In this document: positions 17,658 to 26,278 of the stretch, piece by piece
Position numbering within the stretch: the first letter of the stretch is position 1
Layout: each line of letters starts with the position of its first letter
Origin: an uncultured Gammaproteobacteria bacterium
GTDB lineage: Bacteria > Pseudomonadota > Gammaproteobacteria > Pseudomonadales > Ketobacteraceae
Direction: 5' to 3'
DNA: 39,702 nucleotides
Assembly: GCA_913063125.1 (NCBI GenBank)
Contig: CAJXZM010000044.1
Location: 1-39,702, forward strand
Made by a program: the position numbers and the translations under genes
The notes under the pieces: generated by a model
Told to the model about the DNA's origin: nothing
Database searches by the model: none
What the model saw: the letters and a program-made list of their open reading frames with translations, nothing else

Positions 17658-17699
17658 TTTTTGGCTATTCGATTGAATCATTAATCGAATAGCCAAAAA
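17658..17699. repeat. Perfect 17-bp inverted repeat after acs, T-stem-A polarity
   Basis: TTTTTGGCTATTCGATT (17658-17674) is the exact reverse complement of 17683-17699, with an 8-nt loop. The T run is on the 5' side and the A run on the 3' side, opposite to an intrinsic terminator, and no T run follows on either strand. It could protect the acs mRNA 3' end or bind a protein. Confidence 0.7.
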
Positions 17700-17822
17700 C
17701 AACCCTACAAAATCAATGAGTTACAACAAAGCACCATCAACTTCACAGCCATCTCCCTACTCTGCATTTCTTAGCTATAGTTAATAGAACCCGTAGTAAT
17801 TAGTAGATGATGCAGTTAGCCA

Positions 17823-20800
17823 ATGACAAACTTCCTTTCCATATTCCAGAACGCCTTCTTAACCGTCCATGCGGCCACATTCCTGTTTCGAACCTGGTGT
17901 TTAGCGGTTATGTGTTGCCTAGGTCTACTGTTACCTGCAATTAGTCACTCAGCAACGACTCCTTCCGCTGTCCCCGTCAGCAAAGGCATGAATAGCATCG
18001 CGCTAGGAAAGTCCCTTCTTTACTGGGTTGATGACGCTGAGACCACCAGCATTGGTAGCATATTAAAAACGGGACAAAAACATTGGAAACCCGTCGAGAT
18101 AGATACCCCCAATTTTGGCTTCAGCAGTGATACCTACTGGTTTAGACTCGATACAAGCAATATCGAAAAAATCCAACAAAAAGTATTGTTAAGTATTGAG
18201 TATGCAGCACTGGATGAGATTCAAATATATGAAGTTCATGGTGGCGATGTATCGCAATCTCACACCCTCGGTGACAAACACCCCTTTAACAGCCGCCCGA
18301 TTTACAACCGAAACTTTATTGTCCCTATTACCTACAAGCCCGGCGAGCATAAACGTTTCTTTCTGCGTATAAATACCACTGGCTCTGTTCAAATCCCCCT
18401 ATTTATTCGCGACTACGATCACTTTAATGCACACGAACAAGGATTTCTAACCGGCCAGGGGTTTTACTACGGTTTAATGTTTATTATGGCCGTTTATAAT
18501 CTATTCCTATTTATTTCTATTCGAGACATCGCTTACCTATATTATTCTTTTTTTGTTGCAGGGTTTGCTCTTTTTCAAACCTCATTACATGGATTTGGAT
18601 TCCAATTTATATGGCCAACTATGGCGGGCGTTAATAATTGGAGCATCCCCTTTTTTCTCAGTTTATGTGTGCTCTCTGGGTGTTTATTTACCAACTCATT
18701 CCTTCGATTAAAAAGGCACCATATAAACTTCCATCATTTCTTTACTCTTTGGGCTGCAATTTACGCCATCATCTGCGTCAGCTCACTGTTTGCCCCGTAT
18801 CAAATAGTAATACGTTTAGCGGCGGCAATAGCCGCTCCAGCAGCCATTGTGGCACTGTACATTAGTATAAAAATGCTATCAGGAGGCCACAAATCTGCTC
18901 GTTTCTTCGCCTCAGCATGGACGGCATTCCTGATTTCTACCTGTATATTAGCATTGAATAAATTTTCCCTACTGCCTAGAACCAACCTCACAGAGTATGC
19001 AATACAAATTGGCACCATATTGCAAGTCATGCTTTTATCCTTCGCTCTTGCAGATCGTATTAACATGGATAGAAAGGCCAAACTTTCAGCGCAACAAAAG
19101 CTACTCGAAAGTGAAAAGCAAGCGCGTCTAGACCAAGAGCGTTACATGCAACTGAAGATAGAGGCGAGAGAAGAAGAAATCGTCGCAGAGAAAAAAGTGT
19201 TCTCTGCAGAAGCCGAAAGTAAAGCAAAGAGTGATTTTCTCGCTACCATGAGCCATGAAATACGCACCCCCATGAACGGTGTTTTAGGTATGGCTGAACT
19301 TCTTCAAGGCACTGAATTACAAAAGACACAACGTCAATATGTAGACATCATTAACAGTTCAGGAAAAGCGCTTCTTAATATCATCAATGACATTCTTGAC
19401 TATTCAAAAATCGCATCAGGAAAAATGGACATTGAGTCCGTTGATGTTGATATTGACCAACTATGCTTAGAGTGTGCATCGGTTTTTTCTCTTACCGCAG
19501 AGAAAAAACACCTGGAGCTTGTTTCCTCTATTGAACCAAATACCCCGATGCTGATTCAGTCCGACCCAACAAGGCTGCGCCAAATTTTACTTAACCTGCT
19601 AGGCAACGCATTCAAGTTTACTAATAGTGGATGTATTAGTTTACGCGCATTTGAAATTAAAGAATCTTACTCGGCCGACAATGGTCACCTTTTACGGTTC
19701 GAAGTCAAAGATAGCGGCATCGGCATTACCGAAGAACAACAAAAGAAACTCTTCACTGCCTTTGCTCAAGCAGACAAATCAACCAGCCGACAGTTTGGTG
19801 GTACCGGCCTAGGTTTAAGTATATCCAAAAACCTATCCCAATTAATGGGTGGAGAAATAGGTGTTGAAAGTATCGAAGGTGAAGGGTCAACATTTTGGTT
19901 TTCCATTCGTTGCAAAGAAGCTAACGACACCTTCAAAGAAGAGCACTATATCCCTCTCTCGTCCCTTAAAGGTAAACGGGTTCTTCTTGTCGATGATTCT
20001 CCCGAATTTATCCAGGTAATAAAAGAACAAGCAGAATCTTGGGGAATGGAGGCATCCGTTGCGTATTACGGCGAACAAGCATTAAAAATGTTACACGCAG
20101 CATACGAAGAAAAGCGCCCTTATGAATTAGTGTCCTTTGACATGAATATGCCAGGGCTAAGCGGCCTGGAGTGCGCTCAAGCAATGAGCCAAGACAAAGA
20201 CCTTAAAAACGTTAAACGCCTGCTCCTAACGGCAATGCGAACCACCCCCGAAAAAACGGTACTAAAGAATGCGGGGATAGAAGTCGCCATGCAAAAACCT
20301 GCATCGGCAACGGCTTTGCGTGAATCCTTTTTAAATCTACTGGGTTACAACGACCAAGAACACAAAACTGAACAACAAAGTAATCAGACAGAACGCTTAT
20401 CACGTCTTAGTGAAAAGCATGTTTTGATTGCAGAAGACAACATGGTCAATCAAATGGTTATCAAAGGCATGCTTAAGAAATTAAAAGTATCCTTTGATAT
20501 CGCCAGCGATGGGGTAGAAGCCTTTGACAATATAAAACAACACCATGGTAAATACGATGCCGTATTAATGGATTGTGAAATGCCAAACATGGATGGTTAC
20601 GATGCAACAACAGCTATCCGTAGTTGGGAACAAGAACATAATAAACAACCTCTTCCCATTATTGCTCTCACAGCTCATGCCATGAAAGAACGGCTCGACA
20701 AAGCCATTACTTCAGGCATGAACAGTCACCTAGTTAAGCCTATCGAAATTGAAGGGTTACGCGGCTGCCTTGAAACACATATGTTTGATAATCAAAGCAG

Positions 20801-20867
20801 CGATGACAAAAACACTATTCAATCTCAAAGCACGATTCCAACTAAAAATGCCGAGAAAAAATCATAA
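17823..20867 (+). CDS. Hybrid sensor histidine kinase, 7TMR-DISM type, with two receiver domains
   Basis: 1014 aa. Order: signal sequence (about 1-43); periplasmic 7TMR-DISMED2-like sensor (about 55-200, [10 protein letters not shown]...YWFRLD); seven-helix DISM membrane block (about 205-415); coiled coil (420-470); HisKA with His478 in [10 protein letters not shown]; HATPase with N box NLLGNAFKF and G boxes [15 protein letters not shown]; receiver 1 with acceptor Asp773 (SFDMNMPG); receiver 2 with Asp917 ([11 protein letters not shown]). No HPt domain is present, so a separate HPt and output regulator must exist elsewhere. The DISMED2 domain is thought to bind carbohydrate-like or other small ligands. 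It lies downstream of acs, but no shared control is shown. Confidence 0.9.
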   Translation: MTNFLSIFQNAFLTVHAATFLFRTWCLAVMCCLGLLLPAISHSATTPSAVPVSKGMNSIALGKSLLYWVDDAETTSIGSILKTGQKHWKPVEIDTPNFGFSSDTYWFRLDTSNIEKIQQKVLLSIEYAALDEIQIYEVHGGDVSQSHTLGDKHPFNSRPIYNRNFIVPITYKPGEHKRFFLRINTTGSVQIPLFIRDYDHFNAHEQGFLTGQGFYYGLMFIMAVYNLFLFISIRDIAYLYYSFFVAGFALFQTSLHGFGFQFIWPTMAGVNNWSIPFFLSLCVLSGCLFTNSFLRLKRHHINFHHFFTLWAAIYAIICVSSLFAPYQIVIRLAAAIAAPAAIVALYISIKMLSGGHKSARFFASAWTAFLISTCILALNKFSLLPRTNLTEYAIQIGTILQVMLLSFALADRINMDRKAKLSAQQKLLESEKQARLDQERYMQLKIEAREEEIVAEKKVFSAEAESKAKSDFLATMSHEIRTPMNGVLGMAELLQGTELQKTQRQYVDIINSSGKALLNIINDILDYSKIASGKMDIESVDVDIDQLCLECASVFSLTAEKKHLELVSSIEPNTPMLIQSDPTRLRQILLNLLGNAFKFTNSGCISLRAFEIKESYSADNGHLLRFEVKDSGIGITEEQQKKLFTAFAQADKSTSRQFGGTGLGLSISKNLSQLMGGEIGVESIEGEGSTFWFSIRCKEANDTFKEEHYIPLSSLKGKRVLLVDDSPEFIQVIKEQAESWGMEASVAYYGEQALKMLHAAYEEKRPYELVSFDMNMPGLSGLECAQAMSQDKDLKNVKRLLLTAMRTTPEKTVLKNAGIEVAMQKPASATALRESFLNLLGYNDQEHKTEQQSNQTERLSRLSEKHVLIAEDNMVNQMVIKGMLKKLKVSFDIASDGVEAFDNIKQHHGKYDAVLMDCEMPNMDGYDATTAIRSWEQEHNKQPLPIIALTAHAMKERLDKAITSGMNSHLVKPIEIEGLRGCLETHMFDNQSSDDKNTIQSQSTIPTKNAEKKS

Positions 20868-20934
20868 CCATCAATCATCAAGAGGCAGCTTAAACCCCTA
20901 AGACTACCTCTGCCAACGACATGACGCTAAGCCA

Positions 20935-21843
20935 TTAATTTTCTAAAGCGGTTATTGCGCTCTCTTCAATAGATTGCCGACTAAACACTCCAACAATTGG
21001 TGTGCCGTAAGCCCGTAAAATCGGTTCTATCTCATTATGCACAGCATGGTATCGATAAAAAGGCACACGGGGAAATAAGTGATGTACCGAGTGCAAGTTC
21101 TGACCAAACCAAAACCACTCTAATGGTTTCATCCATGTAGGCATAATCAAACTATTGGTCGTGCGATAACGCTGCTGTTCCTGATAAGGAATATGTGGGC
21201 GATAAGCAAACCAGTAAGCAGTAAAAAAACCACCCAGTAAATAACCAACAAAAAGCACCGTAAGGTCACCTGGCTGATCCACCAATAATACAAAAGCCAC
21301 TCTCCAACTAATCGAAACGAACACTTCAAGACAAAAAGTCACACGCTCTTTTATACTTGCAGAGCGCCAGCCATGCTTGACAAAAAAAGTGTTTTGTACC
21401 CATAGAAATTTAAACACCGTCGCCAATGCGCCAAATGCACCTTTGCCAATACCACTAATCATGTAGTCGGGGTCTTTATCCGGGTGATTAGTATATCGAT
21501 GATGCGTAAAATGCTCCAAGCGGTGCGACGCATAAGGCACGGCGATTAATGGTGCCACAAGAAAACCGCACAATTTATTTAGCCATTCCAAGCTCTCTTG
21601 TTTGCCGTGAATATTACCGTGAGCAGCCTCATGCAACGGTGTATAGGACATGTAAGTCAGTGCCGCCAATAAAAGTAGGGCTATCCACGCTGGCAGCACG
21701 CCAATGGCGAACAGCACTAGATTGGTCGAAAAACCGATAAGCACCACAACAACCATCACCACGGTCGGCCAAGCAACATAGCCCATATGCTGTTTAGCGG
21801 CGGCAATGGCTTGTTTGTTCAGTTTAGCAAGGTCAGCTGACAT
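20935..21843 (-). CDS. Membrane fatty acid desaturase family protein
   Basis: 302 aa. Three His boxes of the membrane di-iron desaturase/hydroxylase family are present: HEAAH (71-75), HRLEHFTHH (107-115) and HSVHH (251-255). Hydrophobic segments at about 28-66, 90-105 and 170-212 give four membrane helices. It would desaturate or hydroxylate an acyl or isoprenoid chain with O2 at the inner membrane. The short length and HEAAHGNIHG box also resemble beta-carotene hydroxylase/ketolase relatives, but no carotenoid genes are near. It is divergent from an AraC-family gene, which is its likely regulator. Confidence 0.85.
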   Translation of the reverse strand: MSADLAKLNKQAIAAAKQHMGYVAWPTVVMVVVVLIGFSTNLVLFAIGVLPAWIALLLLAALTYMSYTPLHEAAHGNIHGKQESLEWLNKLCGFLVAPLIAVPYASHRLEHFTHHRYTNHPDKDPDYMISGIGKGAFGALATVFKFLWVQNTFFVKHGWRSASIKERVTFCLEVFVSISWRVAFVLLVDQPGDLTVLFVGYLLGGFFTAYWFAYRPHIPYQEQQRYRTTNSLIMPTWMKPLEWFWFGQNLHSVHHLFPRVPFYRYHAVHNEIEPILRAYGTPIVGVFSRQSIEESAITALEN

Positions 21844-21929
21844 AACGATCCTCTTATTTTTTGCAGTTATTGTTCATTCGTTTATGCTTCTACGTTACCG
21901 GACAGCTCTCAGCGTAAACAGGGCTACCG

Positions 21930-21956
21930 TGGCCATTCAATTTGCATATATGGCCA
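21930..21956. promoter_or_regulatory. Inverted repeat in the desaturase-araC divergent promoter region
   Basis: TGGCCAT (21930-21936) and ATGGCCA (21950-21956) are perfect inverted arms whose starts are 20 bp apart, about two helical turns, in the 151-bp region between the two divergent genes. It is a plausible operator for the AraC-family protein encoded just downstream. Confidence 0.4.
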
Positions 21957-21994
21957 ACTAGTCATCCTTACTCGATTACGTTAGACTTTCCTTT

Positions 21995-23011
21995 ATGTCC
22001 AAAAAAGCCCCTATTCTTCACCCTGTTGCCATCCCCCAAGTCATGATAAATTTTGCTGCTAACCACGGCATCGATCAGGACACCTGCCTACAAGGAACTG
22101 ATATTACTGAAAAAGTGTTGCTTGATAGCGAGGCTCTAATTACCCGAACACAAGAGATGCGATTAATCGAAAACCTTATTCTCGCACTACCCGACGTGCC
22201 TGCACTCGGCTTTAAACTAGGCCAGCAATACAACATTGCGACCTTTGGAATTTGGGGTTTTGCATTACGTACTAGTCGCACCCTACGAGATGCAGCAACG
22301 AGAGCACTGCAATACCTGCCTCTTAGCACCGCCTATTGCCGAGTCTATCAATTTGAAGATGCGGACCACTATGGCCTCGGTATGGACCCAGAATCAATCC
22401 CGCCTCATTTACGTCAATTTTTATTAGAGCGCGATATGGCGACAGGGTTAAATCTAATGAAGGAACTTAGCTTAGCTGGCGTGAGCGTCACATCAACAGA
22501 ATTCCAAGGCAAACCTCCTGAGTATGCCGATCTGATCGAAACACTTTCTGGGCTTAAGCCAATGTACAACAGCACGCGTAACGCCATGAAAATACAATTA
22601 AAAGATGTGGACAGACCACTTCCCACATTTGACGCCAATCTTGTACGCATGCTCGATGAGCAATGCCGAATGCAACTAGAACGCAGACAAAGGACAGGGC
22701 TTGCGGAACAAGTGCGAAGGCAACTACTAGGTTCTCTAGGGCTGGTTGCTGCTCTTGATGACGTCGCTAATGCATTGGCGCTGTCCCCGCGCAGCTTGCG
22801 AAGGAAACTGGAACAAGAAAACACAAGTTTTCGTTTGATTGTTGACGACGAACGTCGTCAAATTGCATTGCAATTACTCACCTGCAGTAACATGATACTG
22901 GATGAACTCGCAATACATTTGGGATATACCGATACGGCCAGCTTTACTCGTGCCTTTCGACGATGGATGGGATGCTCACCTGGAGAATACCGAAAGAACA
23001 ATAGCAACTAA
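21995..23011 (+). CDS. AraC family transcriptional regulator (OruR/AraC-ligand-binding-domain type)
   Basis: 338 aa. The N-terminal 220 residues match the PF12625-type ligand domain of OruR/ArgR-like AraC proteins (GFKLGQQYNIATFGIWGFALRTSRTLRDA). The C-terminal AraC DNA-binding domain (about 235-335) has both helix-turn-helix units: VANALALSPRSLRRKLEQENTS and the signature DELAIHLGYTDTASFTRAFRRWMGCSPGEYR, split here only for length. Regulators of this group usually activate a neighbouring or divergent lipid or amino acid gene; the divergent desaturase is the likely target. Confidence 0.9.
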   Translation: MSKKAPILHPVAIPQVMINFAANHGIDQDTCLQGTDITEKVLLDSEALITRTQEMRLIENLILALPDVPALGFKLGQQYNIATFGIWGFALRTSRTLRDAATRALQYLPLSTAYCRVYQFEDADHYGLGMDPESIPPHLRQFLLERDMATGLNLMKELSLAGVSVTSTEFQGKPPEYADLIETLSGLKPMYNSTRNAMKIQLKDVDRPLPTFDANLVRMLDEQCRMQLERRQRTGLAEQVRRQLLGSLGLVAALDDVANALALSPRSLRRKLEQENTSFRLIVDDERRQIALQLLTCSNMILDELAIHLGYTDTASFTRAFRRWMGCSPGEYRKNNSN

Positions 23012-23045
23012 ATCCTCATCGCCACGTCAAAACAACTCACTTTTT

Positions 23046-23627
23046 CTAACGCCGCCCCTCGTGTCTTTCTTTATTTTTAAGCTTCTGCTGCTCACCTTTA
23101 CGCAGCAACACATACACAGCCCCTACTCCACCTTGATGTTTCTGGGCACTGTGAAACGCTAACACATCATCCATTTGTGGCAGCCACTTATTCACATGAC
23201 TTTTAAGAAATGCCGGCGGATCACTTTGCACGCCTTTTCCATGTAAGATCATCACGGTACGCAAGCCATACTCAACCGCCTCCATAATAAAATCAAAGAC
23301 ATCGTTATGGGCTTCTTTTAAGGTTTTTCGGTGTAAATCAAGCACACAGTGTATCTCATACTTGCCTAAGCGTAACTTACGATACACGCCCTCTTGCACC
23401 CCATCGCGCTTAAAACAAATAATACCGAGCGGATCCACCGGCTCAACAAAGTCCGTAGATAACACATTAGGGTTTAGCACGTCGTTACCTTCTGCTGACG
23501 CTCTACGGGCAAGTTGAGATTCACTTGGACTAGCAGTAGAAATCGGCGTAGTGACTTTTGCTTTTTGGCTAATGGGGGCAACACCGATCATCTCTTGTTT
23601 AAAAAAATCAAAATCATCTTCAGACAT
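23046..23627 (-). CDS. smrA: Smr-domain endonuclease, SmrA-like
   Basis: 193 aa from the ATG at 23627, which has GGTGGG just upstream; the in-frame ATG four codons earlier is a weaker choice. The N-terminal half is a low-complexity linker after a conserved start (SEDDFDFFKQEM). The Smr domain spans about 85-175, with VLDLHR (95-100), HGKG (129-132) and a C-terminal GGVGAVYVLLR strand. Smr domains nick DNA or RNA; SmrA-type proteins are stand-alone forms in gammaproteobacteria. It is convergent with the araC gene, 34 bp apart. Confidence 0.85.
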   Translation of the reverse strand: MSEDDFDFFKQEMIGVAPISQKAKVTTPISTASPSESQLARRASAEGNDVLNPNVLSTDFVEPVDPLGIICFKRDGVQEGVYRKLRLGKYEIHCVLDLHRKTLKEAHNDVFDFIMEAVEYGLRTVMILHGKGVQSDPPAFLKSHVNKWLPQMDDVLAFHSAQKHQGGVGAVYVLLRKGEQQKLKNKERHEGRR

Positions 23628-23668
23628 CACACCCACCATTACTCAATCTTCAACGCCACTCAATATTT

Positions 23669-23917
23669 TTACTTCAACCCTTCTTTTGAGAAGAAAGCCA
23701 CATTATCCGCTATAAACTTCACCTTAACGTTTTTATCTTCCTCGCCCCAGATGCAACTCTTGGTTCCCAAAATTTCATCACAATTTGTAGGTTCACCCAA
23801 TAGCAAAGCAACACGGTCATAATCCATACCTGCTTTCAGTTGATTATAATTTTCCAAAGTCAGTTTTCCACAACCAGCCAATACCACTAACATCAACCCT
23901 AAAACTATCTTCTTCAT
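23669..23917 (-). CDS. Small lipoprotein, DUF3862/BamE-like
   Basis: 82 aa from the ATG at 23917 (MKKIVLGLMLVVLAGC), supported by GGGAAG about 7 nt upstream. The longer frame to 24001 adds 28 residues before the signal peptide and is rejected. Lipobox LAGC puts the acyl Cys at residue 16, and +2 is Gly, so outer-membrane sorting is expected. The YNQLKAGMDYDRVALLLGEP segment is typical of DUF3862 and the wider BamE/SmpA fold, followed by a Cys pair (NCDEILGTKSC). Function is unknown; it is not BamE itself. It follows mpl by 90 bp on the same strand. Confidence 0.75.
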   Translation of the reverse strand: MKKIVLGLMLVVLAGCGKLTLENYNQLKAGMDYDRVALLLGEPTNCDEILGTKSCIWGEEDKNVKVKFIADNVAFFSKEGLK

Positions 23918-24007
23918 TCTTTCTTCCCTTTCGTTAATCTTTATGACTGTTATCGTAGCGATATTACGCCGTGACCCTATTTTATCGCAAAACAGCCTCA
24001 ATACTCA

Positions 24008-25366
24008 TCAACTAACGAGTGCATTTAACAACTTTTGATGAATCCCACCAAAACCACCGTTACTCATAATCACCACTTGATCTCCCGGCTGCTTGTTCTT
24101 CACAACGCGCTGGATAATTTCATCAACCTGTTGTATCAATACCGTTGGCACCGAGGCAGTATCAACGACGACATCCAGCTTCCAATCCACCCCTTCCGGT
24201 TGATACCAAATCACTTCTGAGGCATCCGTTGTTGATTCTGCTAGCCGATCTTGGTGGACGCCCATACGCATAGTATTAGAACAAGGCTCTATAATGGCGA
24301 TAATACGCTTATTCCCCACTTGCTTCCTTAACCCTTGTAACGTCGTTGCTATCGCCGTTGGATGATGGGCAAAGTCATCAAATACCGTAACATCACCCAC
24401 GGTCCCTAAACATTCCATACGTCGCTTTACACCCTCAAAGCGGCACAAAGCATTAATACAATCAGTTATCGTCACACCAGCGTGGTGAGCAGCGGCAATA
24501 GCGGCCAACCCGTTATTAACGCTGTGTATCCCCGTTTGGCTCCAGCTTACCGTACCACACACTTCACCTTGCCATAACACATCAAAATGACTGCCATCAT
24601 CTTTAATTAACCTGGCGCCCCAACCCTCACCACCTTGCGCGCCAAAACGTTGCGTGGGTGTCCAACACCCCATCGCTAGGGCCTGATCAATAGCTTCATC
24701 ATCCGTTGGATGAATAAGTAAACCATTACTCGGCACCGTACGAACAACATGATGGAATTGACGCTGAATAGCGGCAAGGTCATCAAAAATATCTGCGTGG
24801 TCAAATTCCATGTTGTTCAACACTAACGTTCGAGGCAAGTAATGTACGAATTTTGAACGCTTATCAAAAAATGCTGAATCATATTCATCCGCCTCCACCA
24901 CAAAAAATGGATCCCCTCCAAGCCTTGCAGATACATCAAAATTTTTCGGCACACCACCAATCAAATAACCGGGATTAAGCCCAACATCTTCCAATATCCA
25001 CGTCACCATGGATGAGGTGGTGGTTTTACCGTGAGTACCCGCTAAAGCAATAACCCAACGTCCTTGTAACACATGGTCACGTAACCATTGCGGACCCGAG
25101 GTGTAAGGAATACCACGCGCTAGCACATGCTCTACCGCATCATTTCCCCGAGACATGGCATTGCCCACAATGACTAAATCTGGCTCTGGATCCAAATGAG
25201 AGGGAGAAAAACCCTCCATCAATTCAATCCCTTGAGCCTCTAGTTGTGTACTCATAGGAGGGTAAACATTGGCATCAGAGCCGCTCACTCGATGCCCCAA
25301 TTCTTTGGCCAAAATCGCCAAACTTCCCATAAATGTGCCGCAAATGCCTAATATATGTAAATGCAT
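24008..25366 (-). CDS. mpl: UDP-MurNAc:tripeptide ligase, murein recycling
   Basis: 452 aa, normal for Mpl. It joins recycled L-Ala-gamma-D-Glu-meso-DAP to UDP-MurNAc in the cytosol and so feeds murein peptide back into synthesis. The N terminus HILGICGTFMGSLA is the Mpl variant of the Mur-ligase Rossmann motif; the ATP loop GTHGKTT lies at 110-116. Other Mur features are EADEYDSAFFDKRSK and the C-terminal FDDFAHHPTAI. The presence of Mpl implies meso-DAP peptidoglycan. A membrane protein gene lies upstream on the same strand, separated by the 15-bp tandem repeat. Confidence 0.93.
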   Translation of the reverse strand: MHLHILGICGTFMGSLAILAKELGHRVSGSDANVYPPMSTQLEAQGIELMEGFSPSHLDPEPDLVIVGNAMSRGNDAVEHVLARGIPYTSGPQWLRDHVLQGRWVIALAGTHGKTTTSSMVTWILEDVGLNPGYLIGGVPKNFDVSARLGGDPFFVVEADEYDSAFFDKRSKFVHYLPRTLVLNNMEFDHADIFDDLAAIQRQFHHVVRTVPSNGLLIHPTDDEAIDQALAMGCWTPTQRFGAQGGEGWGARLIKDDGSHFDVLWQGEVCGTVSWSQTGIHSVNNGLAAIAAAHHAGVTITDCINALCRFEGVKRRMECLGTVGDVTVFDDFAHHPTAIATTLQGLRKQVGNKRIIAIIEPCSNTMRMGVHQDRLAESTTDASEVIWYQPEGVDWKLDVVVDTASVPTVLIQQVDEIIQRVVKNKQPGDQVVIMSNGGFGGIHQKLLNALVS

Positions 25367-25414
25367 AATATTCTCTTACAAAACTGTTGGTATGAAAAGT
25401 GGGTAAGCAATTGT

Positions 25415-25489
25415 CTGTAAAGCTGCTATCTGTAAAGCTGCTATCTGTAAAGCTGCTATCTGTAAAGCTGCTATCTGTAAAGCTGCTAT
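25415..25489. repeat. Five perfect 15-bp tandem repeats (CTGTAAAGCTGCTAT)
   Basis: Copies begin at 25415, 25430, 25445, 25460 and 25475 with no mismatch. A truncated sixth unit (CTATAAA) follows. They lie in the 138-bp gap between the stop of the membrane-protein gene and the mpl start, so the array would be transcribed into the mpl leader. Perfect copies imply recent slippage, so the copy number is probably variable between strains. Confidence 0.95.
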
Positions 25490-25495
25490 CTATAA
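25482..25495 (+). repeat. Left arm of an inverted repeat flanking the small membrane-protein gene
   Basis: GCTGCTATCTATAA here is the exact reverse complement of 26060-26073; with one mismatch the pairing extends to 18 bp (TTATAGATAGCAGC-W-TTA). This arm overlaps the last 15-bp tandem unit, so the array appears to be an expansion of the repeat end. Confidence 0.8.
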
Positions 25496-25504
25496 ACCGA
25501 CAAT

Positions 25505-26008
25505 CTAATTGCCCAGCAGCGCCATAATACCCATGGACATCGCCAATGCCATTAAATTGCCCTGTAGAGGACTAATATCCAGCGCTCGGTGATATATAAA
25601 CCCTTCAATAAATACACCCCACACAAATAGGCCAATGAGCATAAAAGCTAAAGGCATTCGTAAGGCAGAAGCCTCCCCTAAGCTATCGGCAACAAAACGC
25701 AGCGGTACACTAATCAATACCAAAATGATATTTACACCGAAAAGTGCTGTTAATGTCTGCTGATAACGCTCCTTTTTACCCATCAACAACATAATCCCCC
25801 ACAGCACCAACAGCCAGCCGCCTGTCACCATTGCCAAAGTGCCTGACGCCTGCAATAAACTCTCTTGTCCCGCCCATACCCAGACAAACAGGTTTAACCC
25901 GCTATAGAGCAACCCTGTGAATATTAACAATACTGAAGAAGTAGGCACCGCATCTGGGCCAGTACGTAAACGGCATATTTGCCAGAACAGTTGAATTATT
26001 GCATTCAT
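25505..26008 (-). CDS. Small integral membrane protein of unknown function
   Basis: 167 aa with about five membrane helices: around 22-45 (SSVLLIFTGLLYSGLNLFVWVW), 55-76, 86-106, 117-137 and 148-165. Short basic cytosolic segments (KKERYQQ) follow the positive-inside rule. A YIP1-like or other small multi-helix fold is possible, but no family was recognised. The start lacks a strong ribosome site. The gene is bracketed by an 18-bp inverted repeat (one mismatch), which may mark it as a mobile or once-inserted cassette, and it lies 138 bp upstream of mpl on the same strand. Confidence 0.6.
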   Translation of the reverse strand: MNAIIQLFWQICRLRTGPDAVPTSSVLLIFTGLLYSGLNLFVWVWAGQESLLQASGTLAMVTGGWLLVLWGIMLLMGKKERYQQTLTALFGVNIILVLISVPLRFVADSLGEASALRMPLAFMLIGLFVWGVFIEGFIYHRALDISPLQGNLMALAMSMGIMALLGN

Positions 26009-26059
26009 TTCTTTCTATCTAATCTCGCTATCTCATTGATTTTTCATGGACTAACACGC

Positions 26060-26073
26060 TTATAGATAGCAGC
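26060..26073 (-). repeat. Right arm of the inverted repeat flanking the small membrane-protein gene
   Basis: TTATAGATAGCAGC is the exact reverse complement of 25482-25495. The following ATTA compares with TTTA on the other side. The arms enclose 564 bp containing one gene. The rest of the 270-bp gap (26009-26278) holds no recognisable gene; it should contain the pfp promoter. Confidence 0.8.
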
Positions 26074-26278
26074 ATTAACGGTTAATCGCCAGCTCTTTAG
26101 CGATAGAAACAGCCCTCACTCAAGGCCAAGTATTTTCGAAATCACCCTGCTGGTTACTTTATGTAGAAATATTTCACAAATAGACACATGAAACTCAACG
26201 CTTTTTCCATTATTATGGCGGCGTTTTGACCCATTCAAACCATTAATTTAACAATATACCTGCTGGGAGTAGCTAGGA

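Noticed and set aside
17658..17699. Intrinsic terminator of acs
   Set aside because: The T run precedes and the A run follows the stem, and no T run comes after it on either strand, so it lacks the required polarity.
23918..24001. 28-residue N-terminal extension of the small lipoprotein
   Set aside because: It would place a basic, non-signal sequence before a perfect lipobox signal peptide; GGGAAG supports the internal ATG.
25415..25489. CRISPR-like repeat array
   Set aside because: The five 15-bp copies are directly adjacent with no spacers, and no cas gene is near; it is a simple tandem repeat.
25482..26073. Insertion sequence
   Set aside because: The inverted repeats enclose a membrane-protein gene, not a transposase, and no target duplication was seen; reported only as repeats.
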